Counted from the stretch's first letter, positions 7,838 to 16,373 are shown. The stretch is DNA of 64,000 nucleotides from Blautia sp900556555 (GCA_964250615.1 CAXUGM010000014.1); one strand, 5' to 3'. Program-made: numbers and translations. The notes: generated by a model from the sequence alone, not told the origin.

Positions 7838-10000
7838 TTATCGTCTGATATCATCATTTAATTCTTCTAATTCATCCATACCATAAGTATCTTCATATTC
7901 CGGATCCTCTGCATCGATTCCTGCATCCTCATTGGAAATACCATCTGTATTCTGGTCATTGATCTCATCCTCATCAATGGGGTCTCCATCTCCGAAGCCC
8001 TGATCCAGAATCGTACCGTAAGGATTTGAAACTCCGTCTTCCTCTATATCTGTAAGCTTCGGCACACCATAGAAGCCTTCCCACAGTATAGTTTCTCCCT
8101 GCGCAGTTTCATCCTGATAAATATTCATATACGGCAGCACTTCTGACAAAATAGCCTGAGCCAGATACTGGGCATACGTGCTGGATGCCTGTCTTTCCAC
8201 GTTTGGCGTATCTACAACTGTGTAAATCACAACTTCCGGTTTATCCAGAGGTGCGAACCCAATGAAGGAAACCAGGTAATTTCCCTTTTCTTTTTCATTC
8301 AGTTTTTCCGCTGTTCCTGTCTTACCACCCATGGAATATCCCTGTACCTTTGCAGATTTACTGGTACCGCTGGTAACACTCATTCCCATATATTCCCTGA
8401 CCTTTGCAGATACCTCCTGGGAAATGGGCTGCTTCAGGATATTCGGAGATATATTCTTCACAGTCTTTCCATCTTCATCTGTGATTTCTTTTACCAGATG
8501 GGGCTGATAATACGTACCGCCGTTTACCACGGCAGAAATAGCAGCAATTTCCTGAATCATGGTACAGTTAAAACCCTGCCCGAATGCAGAGGTGGAGAGC
8601 TCCATCTCATACATGTTTTCCTCGGAAAACAACAGTCCCGTCTCCTCACTTGGCAGGTCAATTCCTGTTCTGGTTCCAAAATTAAACTTTCTCTGGTATT
8701 CCAGGAACAAATTTGTTCCCATTCTCCGGCCAATGGCCATCATACCGTCATTGCAGGAGTTCTGGATAACTTCTCCCAGGCTTTCTGAGCCATGACTATC
8801 CGGATACACTGCACAACGTACATAATCTTCACCGATTTCCTCACCACCGTCACAGATGAACCTATCGTTCTCTGTAATTGCACCTGATTCTAAAGCACTG
8901 GCTACCACCACTGGTTTAAATGTTGAACCAGGCTCAAAGTTCTGGCTTACGCAGTAGTTTTTCCACATGCCAAACAGTGCTTCTCTGGTTTCTTCATCAT
9001 CCATTTGCTGAATTTCAATGTCTGTGTAACTTCCCGTAAGGTCACGCGGATCATTCAAATCATAGGTGCCTGAACTTGCCATGGCAAGAATCTCCCCATT
9101 ATTTGGATTTTCAATTATAACTGCAATATTTTCAGCACCTTTTTTCTTGGCATTTTTTTTGTTATTCGGGCCAGCCGGCAACGCTCTGTCAAAAGCCGAA
9201 ATATATTTTTCTACAATCTCCTGGATGGTTGCATCCAGAGTTGTTGTAAGGTTCTTTCCGTTTACCGGATTGATAATATTCTGCTCTATGGATGTGCTGT
9301 CAGAAAGATAACCGAAGGTTCTTCCATTTGTTCCGTTTAAGGTGCTGTTATAATACCCCTCCAGCCCCCAGGTAGCTGTATCTCCTGCATCTGTAAAACC
9401 AATGACATCACAGGCTAAGCTTCCCAGCGGATAAATTCTCTTATAGGTATCCTCAAAATAGACACCTTTTACCCTCTGTCTTCTGGTAATCTCTTCCTCT
9501 CCCAGTGCCTCCCTCTCTTCCTTACTTTCCGGGATTTCCAAAGATTCCTCAAACACTCTTTTTTCATCCATGGTGACTTCTTTTTTCAAAATCTGATACC
9601 GGCTGTCCTTGGTCTTTTCGCTTGTGAGAAGACCCTCTACCACGTCTTTTTCGATTTCAAAATATTCTTCCAGGGCATTCTGAGTTGGTTCTTTATATTT
9701 CTCATTGTTATTAATCTCTACACAGTCCAGAACCAGATTATACACTTTTACACTGTTTGCCAGCATGGTACCATTGCGGTCTGTAATGCTGCCGCGCCTG
9801 AAAGGAACTGTGGTATCTGTGTATTGCTGCTGTGACTGGGTCAGAACCTGCTGGGTATATTTATTACCCGACTTTGCATTGATCCAGGTAATTCCTACCA
9901 ATAAACCGACTAAAGCCAGCAGGAAAAGTCCAAATACCCCCGCCAGCTTTATTTTCATCTTACTTGTAAGTTTTCGTTGTCTTGATTCGTTTTTTCTCAA
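7838..10000 (-). CDS. pbpB: Class B penicillin-binding protein (FtsI/PBP2B type)
   Basis: About 720 residues. Membrane anchor at residues 17-40, then a large dimerisation/linker domain with RRGSITDRNGTMLANS. The transpeptidase domain has the serine nucleophile in EPGSTFKPVV, the second box IQNSCNDGMM and the third box GGKTGTAEK. The last 80 residues are strongly acidic (Asp/Glu with Gly) and look disordered. It directly follows ftsL, the normal place of ftsI, so a role in septal crosslinking is likely. The start is TTG: AGGTGG lies just upstream, and the next Met (at 9958) has no ribosome binding site. Confidence 0.88.
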   Translation of the reverse strand: MRKNESRQRKLTSKMKIKLAGVFGLFLLALVGLLVGITWINAKSGNKYTQQVLTQSQQQYTDTTVPFRRGSITDRNGTMLANSVKVYNLVLDCVEINNNEKYKEPTQNALEEYFEIEKDVVEGLLTSEKTKDSRYQILKKEVTMDEKRVFEESLEIPESKEEREALGEEEITRRQRVKGVYFEDTYKRIYPLGSLACDVIGFTDAGDTATWGLEGYYNSTLNGTNGRTFGYLSDSTSIEQNIINPVNGKNLTTTLDATIQEIVEKYISAFDRALPAGPNNKKNAKKKGAENIAVIIENPNNGEILAMASSGTYDLNDPRDLTGSYTDIEIQQMDDEETREALFGMWKNYCVSQNFEPGSTFKPVVVASALESGAITENDRFICDGGEEIGEDYVRCAVYPDSHGSESLGEVIQNSCNDGMMAIGRRMGTNLFLEYQRKFNFGTRTGIDLPSEETGLLFSEENMYEMELSTSAFGQGFNCTMIQEIAAISAVVNGGTYYQPHLVKEITDEDGKTVKNISPNILKQPISQEVSAKVREYMGMSVTSGTSKSAKVQGYSMGGKTGTAEKLNEKEKGNYLVSFIGFAPLDKPEVVIYTVVDTPNVERQASSTYAQYLAQAILSEVLPYMNIYQDETAQGETILWEGFYGVPKLTDIEEDGVSNPYGTILDQGFGDGDPIDEDEINDQNTDGISNEDAGIDAEDPEYEDTYGMDELEELNDDIRR

Positions 10001-10012
10001 TCTTCCACCTGC

Positions 10013-10495
10013 TTAATTTTCCGGTACATCCTGATACTGTCTCACATAGTTATTGTTTCCTGGTGTATAATACTTGATCTGGTTCTCCGTAGCATAGTCC
10101 ATTCCCAGTTCGTTGATGGCCCTGTCACGGATTTCCTCCAGGTCTACATTTGTCATAATCTCACTGTAATAGGCATCATTATCTGCCTTTAATTCGTTCA
10201 GTTCCAGAGCTTTTGCATCTACTGTGCTTTTTTGTTCTGTTACTAATGCAGTCAGTCTGATATAGTGTACACAGGCACCGGTTGCCAATGCACAAATGAG
10301 GAAGAGGAACACAATATATCCCTTTCCCATATTGGTACTTTTCGCCCGGTTTTTCTGTGCAGTCTTGCTCAGTTTCTTCTTTGGCCGGACAGGTACCTCT
10401 TCCAGACGGCGTGCAGCATTTCCATCTTCATAATATGCCTGACGCCTTTTCACTCTTCTGTTGTCATATTGATTATGGTTCCTTGTACTTGCCAT
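10013..10495 (-). CDS. ftsL: FtsL-like cell division protein
   Basis: 160 residues with a long basic N-terminal region (residues 1-55, rich in Arg and Lys), a single membrane helix (GYIVFLFLICALATGACVHYI) and an extracytoplasmic heptad-like segment (ALELNELKADNDAYYSEI) ending in the septum-initiator sequence LEEIRDRAINELGM. This is the layout of FtsL/DivIC proteins, which bridge DivIB to FtsW and the penicillin-binding protein. It lies between rsmH and pbpB, where ftsL is expected. Sequence conservation in this family is poor, so the name rests on topology and position. Confidence 0.82.
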   Translation of the reverse strand: MASTRNHNQYDNRRVKRRQAYYEDGNAARRLEEVPVRPKKKLSKTAQKNRAKSTNMGKGYIVFLFLICALATGACVHYIRLTALVTEQKSTVDAKALELNELKADNDAYYSEIMTNVDLEEIRDRAINELGMDYATENQIKYYTPGNNNYVRQYQDVPEN

Positions 10496-10514
10496 GAAGT
10501 TCTCCCTTGCCAGG

Positions 10515-11465
10515 TTATTTCTGCTCCTGTTTCACTCTCTCAAAAACTCTTAACTTTGCACTCTTTGATCTGGGATTAACCTCCAATTCCTCCTCACTTG
10601 GCAGAATCGGTTTTCTGGTGATCACCCTTCCTTTTGACACATTTCCACATACGCACACCGGAAATCCTGGCGGACAGGTACATGGATTTTCATTCTGTTT
10701 GAATATTGTTTTCACAATGCGGTCTTCCAGGGAATGAAAGGTAATAATACAAATCCTTCCATTGTCGTTCAAAAGGTCTATCATGTCATCCAGTGTATTT
10801 CTCAGTACATCCAGTTCCTGATTCAGTTCGATCCGGATAGCCTGGAATGTTTTCTTTGCCGGATGTCCTCCTACTGCCCTCATTTTCATAGGAATCGCCC
10901 GTTTGATAATTTCAGACAGTTCTCCTGTTGTTTCTATACTTTTTTCCTGTCTTGCAAGACAGATATGTTTCGCAATGTTTTTTGCAAATTTATCTTCCCC
11001 GTAATCCCGGATAATACGGTACAGCTCCTGTTCACTGTAATCATTGACAATGTCTCTGGCTGTGCGGGGATTTCTCTGGTCCATACGCATGTCAAGAGGG
11101 ACATCTTCCCTGTAAGTAAAACCTCGCTGGCTATTATCCAGCTGGTAGGAAGATACCCCCAAATCTAAAATAATCCCATCTACAGATGTGATTCCTATCT
11201 TGTGCAATTCCCTTTTCATGTTGCAATAGTTGCTGCGGATTATGGTCACCTGATCTTTGAACTCCTGTAACCGCTCTCCCGCAGCTTTTATTGCAGCTTC
11301 ATCTTGATCTATACCTATCAAGCTCCCCTTGGCAGATAACTGCTGGCATATCCTGTAGGAATGCCCACCGCCTCCTAATGTTCCATCTACATAAATCCCA
11401 TCAGGTTTCACCTTCAAATTCCCGACAGTTTCTTCCAGTAATACGGATTTGTGTTTAAATTCCAT
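10515..11465 (-). CDS. rsmH: 16S rRNA (cytosine-1402-N4)-methyltransferase RsmH
   Basis: 316 residues. N-terminal HKSVLLEETVGNL, then the SAM-binding sequence YVDGTLGGGGHSYRI. Further family signatures are LDLGVSSYQLDNSQRGF, DMRMDQRNPRTA, IRIELNQELDVL and the C-terminal FHSLEDRIVK with a CTCPPGFPVCVCG segment. Methylates C1402 of 16S rRNA using S-adenosylmethionine. It lies between mraZ and ftsL as in most bacteria. Confidence 0.96.
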   Translation of the reverse strand: MEFKHKSVLLEETVGNLKVKPDGIYVDGTLGGGGHSYRICQQLSAKGSLIGIDQDEAAIKAAGERLQEFKDQVTIIRSNYCNMKRELHKIGITSVDGIILDLGVSSYQLDNSQRGFTYREDVPLDMRMDQRNPRTARDIVNDYSEQELYRIIRDYGEDKFAKNIAKHICLARQEKSIETTGELSEIIKRAIPMKMRAVGGHPAKKTFQAIRIELNQELDVLRNTLDDMIDLLNDNGRICIITFHSLEDRIVKTIFKQNENPCTCPPGFPVCVCGNVSKGRVITRKPILPSEEELEVNPRSKSAKLRVFERVKQEQK

Positions 11466-11483
11466 TTTTCTCTCCTAGCATTC

Positions 11484-11915
11484 TCAGATTACAATACCCA
11501 TTTTCTGCATACCTTCTGCAATGGCATCCATATCCTCATAATTGCTGTTCTCTATCCACTTTTCCTTACTCCAGACTTCGATTCTTGTAAGATTTCCAGT
11601 GAGTACCACGTCTTTATTCAGACCGGCAAACTCCCGCAAAGTTGCTGGCACGAGGATTCTCCCCTGCTTGTCCAGCTCACACAAGGTTGCACTGGCTACA
11701 AAGAAACGTAAGAAGGCTCTTGCATTTTTATCATTAAGTGGTAAAGCTTTCAGCTTTTCTTCGAAGTTCTTCCATTCTTCATTTGGATAAATAGAAAGAC
11801 AGCCATCCAGACCTTTTGTCAGCACAAAATTCTCTCCAAGTTCTTCACGGAACTTAGACGGAATAATCATCCTGCCCTTGGCATCAATTGTATGACTATA
11901 CTCTCCCATCAACAT
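11484..11915 (-). CDS. mraZ: Transcriptional regulator MraZ
   Basis: 143 residues with the two SpoVT/AbrB-like repeats of MraZ: MGEYSHTIDAKGRMIIPSKF with LTKGLDGCLSIYPNEEW, then ELDKQGRILVPATLREFAGL with NLTRIEVWSKEKW. MraZ forms a ring and usually represses the dcw promoter by binding short GTGGG/TGGGT-like repeats. Four such 10-bp repeats lie upstream of this gene. ATG at 11915 has AGAGGT about eight bases upstream, and the second Met six bases on is also possible. First gene of the cluster. Confidence 0.94.
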   Translation of the reverse strand: MLMGEYSHTIDAKGRMIIPSKFREELGENFVLTKGLDGCLSIYPNEEWKNFEEKLKALPLNDKNARAFLRFFVASATLCELDKQGRILVPATLREFAGLNKDVVLTGNLTRIEVWSKEKWIENSNYEDMDAIAEGMQKMGIVI

Positions 11916-11999
11916 AACGAATGACCTCTTCTTTCGCAAGACCGGGAATCTCCCCTTCCCTGTCTCCATGGTCTCTATGGGATGCTTCTGCCATCAGCT

Positions 12000-12038
12000 A
12001 CCCATTTACCACCACTTTTCACCACTTTCTACCACTTA
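12000..12038 (-). promoter_or_regulatory. Four MraZ-box-like direct repeats (operator)
   Basis: Read on the minus strand: AAGTGGTAGA, AAGTGGTGAA, AAGTGGTGGT and AAATGGGTAG, one after another with a 10-bp period. They start next to the predicted transcription start and end about 85 bp before the mraZ start codon. MraZ is known to bind GTGG/TGGG direct repeats about one DNA turn apart ahead of its own gene, so this is a credible autoregulatory operator. Confidence 0.75.
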
Positions 12039-12045
12039 TGCATCC

Positions 12046-12074
12046 ATTCTATACCAAGATAGGTAATTCCGCAA
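12046..12074 (-). promoter_or_regulatory. Promoter of the mraZ (dcw) operon
   Basis: On the minus strand TTGCGG, 17 bp and TAGAAT. The predicted start site falls at the upstream edge of the MraZ boxes, so MraZ bound there would block initiation or escape. The -35 box is imperfect. Confidence 0.5.
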
Positions 12075-12103
12075 GGGGGAACATATGTTTTCTTTATAAA
12101 AAT

Positions 12104-12156
12104 AAAAAGATGGAATTCTGAAAATATTTTTGCTTTCCAGGATTTTCCATCTTTTT
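12104..12156 (-). terminator. Terminator downstream of the Spo0E-like gene
   Basis: AAAAGATGGAA pairs with TTCCATCTTTT across a 29-base loop. T runs on both strands make it look bidirectional. On the minus strand it ends the ychF/spo0E-like unit just before the mraZ promoter. Confidence 0.7.
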
Positions 12157-12167
12157 TTCACACAATA

Positions 12168-12362
12168 TTATATTTTTACTGTACCCTGACTTTTTTGTAC
12201 CAGAACACAGCCCTGTTGGTTTTCTGTCACATACTCTTCTATAAGCCTGTCCAGCATCCTGCTGATGTCCAGAACCTCCACAGAACAGTATTTTTTCTCA
12301 ATTGCGGTATCCAGAACTTCTCTTGTATGTTCGATTTTCCTTTTCAGCTCTTTCCGGTTCAT
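12168..12362 (-). CDS. Spo0E-like aspartyl-phosphate phosphatase (small)
   Basis: 64 residues when started at ATG 12362, which has AGGAG seven bases upstream. The ATG at 12395 has none. Predicted all-helical, with the Spo0E-family signature SRMLDRLI in the second helix (family pattern SxxLDxLI). Such proteins remove phosphate from Spo0A and hold back sporulation, so the organism probably is, or descends from, a spore former. It follows ychF by about 70 bp and precedes a terminator. Small size limits certainty, but the motif and spacing fit well. Confidence 0.72.
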   Translation of the reverse strand: MNRKELKRKIEHTREVLDTAIEKKYCSVEVLDISRMLDRLIEEYVTENQQGCVLVQKSQGTVKI

Positions 12363-12429
12363 CTGCACACTCCTGTTTCTCCTATCCTGTGCCATAACCG
12401 GATATTTTATACATTTGTACTCTTACTTT

Positions 12430-13527
12430 TTATACGTTGAAACGGAATAAAATCACATCGCCGTCCTGTACCACATATTCTTTTCCTTCCATGCGGACCA
12501 GACCCTTTTCTCTTGCACCTGCATAGGAGCCGCAATCCAGTAAATCCTGATAATTGACTACCTCTGCTTTGATAAATCCTCTTTCAAAGTCTGTATGGAT
12601 TTTTCCTGCCGCCTGAGGAGCTTTGGTTCCCACTTTAATGGTCCATGCTCTTGTTTCATCTTCCCCTGATGTGAGGAAGCTCAAAAGCCCAAGAAGACGG
12701 TAGCTGGCAACAATCAGCTTTTCAAGACCGGACTGCTGAATCCCAAGGTCTTCCAGAAACTCTTTCTTCTCATCTTCTTCCAATTCTGAAATTTCCTGTT
12801 CAATCTCAGCACAGAGAGCAAACACTTCACTGTCTGTCTTTGCAGCATACTCACGTACCTGCTGTACATATTCATTAGAAGCACCGTCATCCGCCAGATC
12901 ATCTTCTGATACGTTTGCCGCATAGATAACCGGTTTCCATGTGAGCAAATTATAGCCTTTCATGTACAGTTCCTGGTCTTCGTTTTCTAATTTCATAGAC
13001 GCTGCCGGTTCTCCAGCTTCCAGATGAGCCTTGATTTCCTTCAGGAATTCCAGTTCTTTTGCTGCTTCTTTGTCCATTCTAGCTGATTTTGTAGTTTTTG
13101 CGATTCTTCTTTCCAGAATCTCCAGATCAGAGAAAATCAGTTCCAGATTAATGGTTTCAATATCTCTTAACGGATCAATGCAGCCATCTACATGGATAAC
13201 ATTCTCATCTTCAAAGCATCTCACAACATGGACAATGGCATCCACCTCACGGATATTTGCCAGGAACTGGTTTCCAAGTCCCTCTCCTTTTGACGCTCCT
13301 TTTACCAGACCTGCGATATCTACAAATTCAATCACTGCCGGTGTTACTTTCTTAGACTGGTAGAAATCCCCCAGAAGTTTCAGTCTTTCATCCGGAACCG
13401 GAACAATTCCCACATTGGGGTCAATGGTACAAAACGGATAATTTGCAGACTCTGCACCTGCTTTTGTCAGTGAATTGAACAATGTACTTTTTCCTACATT
13501 TGGAAGGCCTACGATACCTAATTTCAT
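12430..13527 (-). CDS. ychF: Redox-regulated ATPase/GTPase YchF (Obg family)
   Basis: 365 residues. P-loop LPNVGKSTLFNSLT at residues 7-20, switch sequence PFCTIDPNVG, DIAGLVKGASKGEGLGNQFL, and the NVSE motif (ANVSEDDLA) that replaces NKxD and gives ATP preference in this family. A central coiled-coil region and a C-terminal TGS domain (FLTSGEDETRAWTIKVGTKA through DGDVILFRFNV) follow. YchF binds ribosomes and is linked to stress and translation control. It has its own promoter about 130 bp upstream, and a perfect 9-bp hairpin just before the ribosome binding site. Confidence 0.95.
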   Translation of the reverse strand: MKLGIVGLPNVGKSTLFNSLTKAGAESANYPFCTIDPNVGIVPVPDERLKLLGDFYQSKKVTPAVIEFVDIAGLVKGASKGEGLGNQFLANIREVDAIVHVVRCFEDENVIHVDGCIDPLRDIETINLELIFSDLEILERRIAKTTKSARMDKEAAKELEFLKEIKAHLEAGEPAASMKLENEDQELYMKGYNLLTWKPVIYAANVSEDDLADDGASNEYVQQVREYAAKTDSEVFALCAEIEQEISELEEDEKKEFLEDLGIQQSGLEKLIVASYRLLGLLSFLTSGEDETRAWTIKVGTKAPQAAGKIHTDFERGFIKAEVVNYQDLLDCGSYAGAREKGLVRMEGKEYVVQDGDVILFRFNV

Positions 13528-13544
13528 TTTTATCTTTACCTGTT

Positions 13545-13573
13545 CAGAAACCCTTGATTTATGCGGGTTTCTG
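13545..13573 (-). other. Hairpin in the ychF leader
   Basis: CAGAAACCC and GGGTTTCTG form a perfect 9-bp stem with an 11-base loop, a few bases before the AGGT ribosome binding site of ychF. There is no T run, so it is not a terminator. It may influence translation or transcript stability. Confidence 0.5.
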
Positions 13574-13657
13574 CCTTTCTCTATATTTCTTGTACGCCCT
13601 TTTTACGCCTTCTTTCTTTTGGCAGCGTAACTGTTTCAAAGTCTAATGCAAGTATAA

Positions 13658-13686
13658 AGTATAGCATAAGGTTCTTGTTTTTTCAA
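13658..13686 (-). promoter_or_regulatory. Promoter of ychF
   Basis: Minus strand TTGAAA, 17 bp, TATACT; a second TATACT lies seven bases further downstream. The start site would be near 13651, giving a leader of about 120 bases. The promoter abuts the repeat array. Confidence 0.6.
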
Positions 13687-13692
13687 TCTTAT

Positions 13693-14003
13693 CAGACCGA
13701 TATTTTAGTCTGCCCATAGATAGGCTGAATTTCGTAATCTTCCTGTACTGACCTACTTTTTTGTGACTCAAATAGGCTGAATCGCATGTTTTTCTCATAC
13801 AAGCTTACTTTTTTCCAACCTAAATAGGCTAAATCTTACGTTCTCCTCTTCTAAGCTTACTTTCTGCTCTTAAAATATAAGCTGGATTTATAGAATCTTT
13901 CTTATCGGCCTATTCGTCTTTAAAATTAAGTAGGCCAGATTTCAAGATTTCTTAAAATCCACCTATTCGTGTTTGAAAAATGTAGGATAAAATCTATCCG
14001 TGA
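13693..14003. repeat. Tandem array of about six diverged 52-53 bp units with dyad symmetry
   Basis: Units start a TAGGCTGAAT-like word near 13720, 13772, 13824, 13877, 13930 and 13982, so the period is 52, 52, 53, 53, 52. In five units (all but the first) that word is the right arm of an inverted repeat with a 17-18 base loop: ACCTA/TAGGCT at 13751/13773, AGCTTA/TAGGCT at 13802/13825, AGCTTA/TAAGCT at 13854/13878, GGCCTA/TAGGCC at 13907/13931, CCTA/TAGG at 13962/13983. Arms differ between units but mostly stay complementary. The remaining 20 or so bases are pyrimidine-rich on the plus strand. No coding frame is supported and a 52-bp period excludes a protein repeat. It fills the gap between thiN and the ychF promoter. 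Confidence 0.75.
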
Positions 14004-14047
14004 CCAGAAGCTCACCTATAATGCTACTTCAAGTCAATCCTCTAATC

Positions 14048-14695
14048 TTAATCCCTCGACATCACCATCAGCACCAGCCCTTTGGAAAATTCCACTTTTG
14101 CTGTCTCCTCCTGAATCTCATTGCTTACACCAATTCCATCGAAATTTGTCATTGTGTATTCATGCAATGGATACTTAAACCCTGTAAGAGTAAGACCTTC
14201 CACCTGGTCGCTCATGGAAAAAAACGAAATATATGTTCCAAACTGTTCCTTTCTGGAAATAACCGCAGGCTTATCCAGCACAGTCAGAGCATTCCTGCTG
14301 TCCAGAATCCATGCTTCAACACCTTCTCTTCTCGCTGCAGTCAGTGACTGAAGATTTCCCATATAATGGTCCAGTCTTCCTCCTGTTGCACCAAGCAAAA
14401 ATACCCTGCTGCTTCCCAGATTTATAGCAAGTTCAAGGCCAATCCTGGTATCTGTCGCATCTTTTTCCGGCTTATAACGCTTCACTGGAATTTCTGACTG
14501 ATTCTCATAGTAATCTAAAATCTCTTTATCAATACTGTCGAAATCTCCAAGAATATAATCGGGATGAATTTGATTCCGGTAACAAAAATCCAATCCCCGG
14601 TCAATCCCAATAATACAGTCCGGCTGTAATTTTTCTAATACATTTAAGCAAAATACCTCTTCTAAAGGTCCACCGCACAGCAGAAGTGTATCCAT
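14048..14695 (-). CDS. thiN: Thiamine diphosphokinase
   Basis: 215 residues. Moves pyrophosphate from ATP to thiamine to make the active cofactor. Signature sequences are GIDRGLDFCYRNQIHPDYILGDFDSI (the metal-binding GDFDS), KDATDTRIGLELA, LLGATGGRLDHYMGNL, and the C-terminal SNEIQEETAKVEFSKGLVLMV. Its start overlaps the rpe stop in a TAATG arrangement, so the two are translationally coupled. This is the usual last gene of the prkC-rsgA-rpe-thiN group in Firmicutes. Confidence 0.94.
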   Translation of the reverse strand: MDTLLLCGGPLEEVFCLNVLEKLQPDCIIGIDRGLDFCYRNQIHPDYILGDFDSIDKEILDYYENQSEIPVKRYKPEKDATDTRIGLELAINLGSSRVFLLGATGGRLDHYMGNLQSLTAARREGVEAWILDSRNALTVLDKPAVISRKEQFGTYISFFSMSDQVEGLTLTGFKYPLHEYTMTNFDGIGVSNEIQEETAKVEFSKGLVLMVMSRD

Positions 14696-15351
14696 TACCT
14701 TTCCATCATTCCTTTCAGTTCCCTTATATTTCCTTCAATATCTCCTTTAAACACTGCAGAACCTGCCACAATAATATTGGCACCTGCATCTATCACTTCT
14801 GAAATCGTATTTTTATTAATTCCGCCATCTACTTCAATATCAAGTTCAACTCCCTGCTCCTGTGCCATTGTACGCAATCTGCGAATTTTTTCAGTACAGT
14901 ATGAAATATAGGACTGTCCGCCAAAACCTGGATTCACAGACATAATCAATATCATATCTGCCAAGCTAAGAACATGTTCCAAAACCGAAACTGGAGTGGA
15001 CGGATTAATTGCTACACCACATTTACAGCCAGACTCCTGGATCAAATGCAGAGTTCTGTCTAGATGTGTACAAGTTTCTGCATGCACTGTAATCATATCA
15101 GCTCCGGCTCCAGCCAATTCTTCAATAAGATGATCTGGTTCCTGTGCCATAATGTGTACGTCCAGAAACAGCTTACTTTCCTTTCTCACAGAAGCAAGAA
15201 CAGGTGTTCCCATAGAGATTGTAGGAACAAACTGCCCGTCCATGATATCAATGTGAAGCCATTTTGCTCCTGCTTGTTCTACTTTTTCGATTGCTGCTCC
15301 CAAATGGCAGAAATCTGCTGCCAGGATTGATGGGGCTAATTGATATTCCAT
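14695..15351 (-). CDS. rpe: Ribulose-phosphate 3-epimerase
   Basis: 218 residues, a TIM-barrel enzyme of the pentose phosphate pathway that interconverts ribulose-5-phosphate and xylulose-5-phosphate. Motifs: LAPSILAADFCHLG at the start, WLHIDIMDGQFVPTISMG, DVHIMAQEPDHLI, ILIMSVNPGFGGQ, IEVDGGINKNT and VAGSAVFKGD. The catalytic Asp and His residues and metal ligands are in place. It starts three bases after rsgA and overlaps thiN by one base. Confidence 0.96.
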   Translation of the reverse strand: MEYQLAPSILAADFCHLGAAIEKVEQAGAKWLHIDIMDGQFVPTISMGTPVLASVRKESKLFLDVHIMAQEPDHLIEELAGAGADMITVHAETCTHLDRTLHLIQESGCKCGVAINPSTPVSVLEHVLSLADMILIMSVNPGFGGQSYISYCTEKIRRLRTMAQEQGVELDIEVDGGINKNTISEVIDAGANIIVAGSAVFKGDIEGNIRELKGMMER

Positions 15352-15354
15352 AAA

Positions 15355-16233
15355 TTAATACCTCCGCTTTTCTGCTATTTCTTTATACATTTCTACATAA
15401 TTATGATAACGCTCTTTGCTGATTTTTCCCTCTTCCAGTGCTGTTTTTACACTGCATCCCGGCTCATGTGTGTGAGTGCAGGGCAAAAATCTGCAAGTCC
15501 CCTCATAAGGAGTAAATTCCGGAAAATAAAATCTCAGTTCTTCCTTCTCCATATCCTCAACATAGAAGGATGTGAAACCAGGAGTGTCCATAAGATAAGT
15601 GTCCTGCTCCAGTTCAATAAGCTGGGTATGTCTGGTTGTATGCCTTCCTCTTCCCAGTTTTTTGCTGATTTCCCCGGTCTCCATCTGAATATCCGGAGCA
15701 AGAAGATTTGTGAGGGAGGATTTCCCAACACCGGAAGGCCCTGCCACAGCAGTTGTTTTATGTTTCAGAATTTCCTTAAGCTTCGAAATACCCTGTTCCT
15801 GTTTCGCACTGGTAAAAAGCACCTGGTACCCGCCAGCCTCATAAATATTCCTGAACTGTTCTTCTTCTTTCTCCTGAAAAAGCTCCTGTTTATTCATACA
15901 GATTACCACAGGGATTCCCTGCCGCTCCATGGTAACAAGAAATCTGTCCAGCAATGCGAAATTGGGATTTGGCTCTCTTGCTGCAAAAATCACAAGTGCC
16001 TGGTCAATATTTGCCACTGCCGGACGGATAAGCTGATTTTTCCTTTCCAGTACAGAAATAATATTTCCTTTCTTTTCTGTCTGATCCAGAACTTCCAGTT
16101 CCACATAATCTCCTACCAGGGGCTTCAGCTTTTCTTTTCTGAAAATCCCCTTTGCTTTGCACTCATATTCCTGATGATCTTGTGCTGTCACATAATAAAA
16201 ACCGGCTATTCCTTTTATAATTCTTCCCTGCAT
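15355..16233 (-). CDS. rsgA: Ribosome small-subunit-dependent GTPase RsgA
   Basis: 292 residues. N-terminal OB fold, then a circularly permuted GTPase domain: the NKQE-type G4 motif (ICMNKQEL) comes before the P-loop GPSGVGKSSLTN, then MDTPGFTSF. A C-terminal zinc domain contains CRFLPCTHTHEPGCSVK. It helps 30S subunit maturation. Next to the PrkC kinase, as in Bacillus, where the kinase is reported to phosphorylate this protein. The hairpin after prkC may act as a partial terminator between the two. Confidence 0.95.
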   Translation of the reverse strand: MQGRIIKGIAGFYYVTAQDHQEYECKAKGIFRKEKLKPLVGDYVELEVLDQTEKKGNIISVLERKNQLIRPAVANIDQALVIFAAREPNPNFALLDRFLVTMERQGIPVVICMNKQELFQEKEEEQFRNIYEAGGYQVLFTSAKQEQGISKLKEILKHKTTAVAGPSGVGKSSLTNLLAPDIQMETGEISKKLGRGRHTTRHTQLIELEQDTYLMDTPGFTSFYVEDMEKEELRFYFPEFTPYEGTCRFLPCTHTHEPGCSVKTALEEGKISKERYHNYVEMYKEIAEKRRY

Positions 16234-16332
16234 AAAATCTACCTTTTTCTCTCTTTTTGCACATTAGTCATTATATACTGTTTATATTCTAATAGCAACC
16301 TGTGAGCAGGAAAAATCCCTTTCTCTGCCCAG

Positions 16333-16373
16333 AAACAGAGAAAAGGGAACTTCCGCCCCCTTTTCTCTGTTTT
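16333..16373 (-). terminator. Strong hairpin between prkC and rsgA
   Basis: A perfect 15-bp stem, AAACAGAGAAAAGGG with its complement, and a 10-base loop. On the minus strand only three T residues follow, so termination may be partial; it could also stabilise the 3' end of the upstream message. Confidence 0.6.

Noticed and set aside
13693..14003. Possible CRISPR array
   Set aside because: Period is regular, but neither a constant repeat nor unique spacers are present; both parts of each unit drift, and no cas genes are near.
15340..16305. Long open frame of 321 codons on the plus strand
   Set aside because: It lies opposite rsgA, a clear GTPase gene. Its protein is a mirror of that gene, has no domain and no ribosome binding site.
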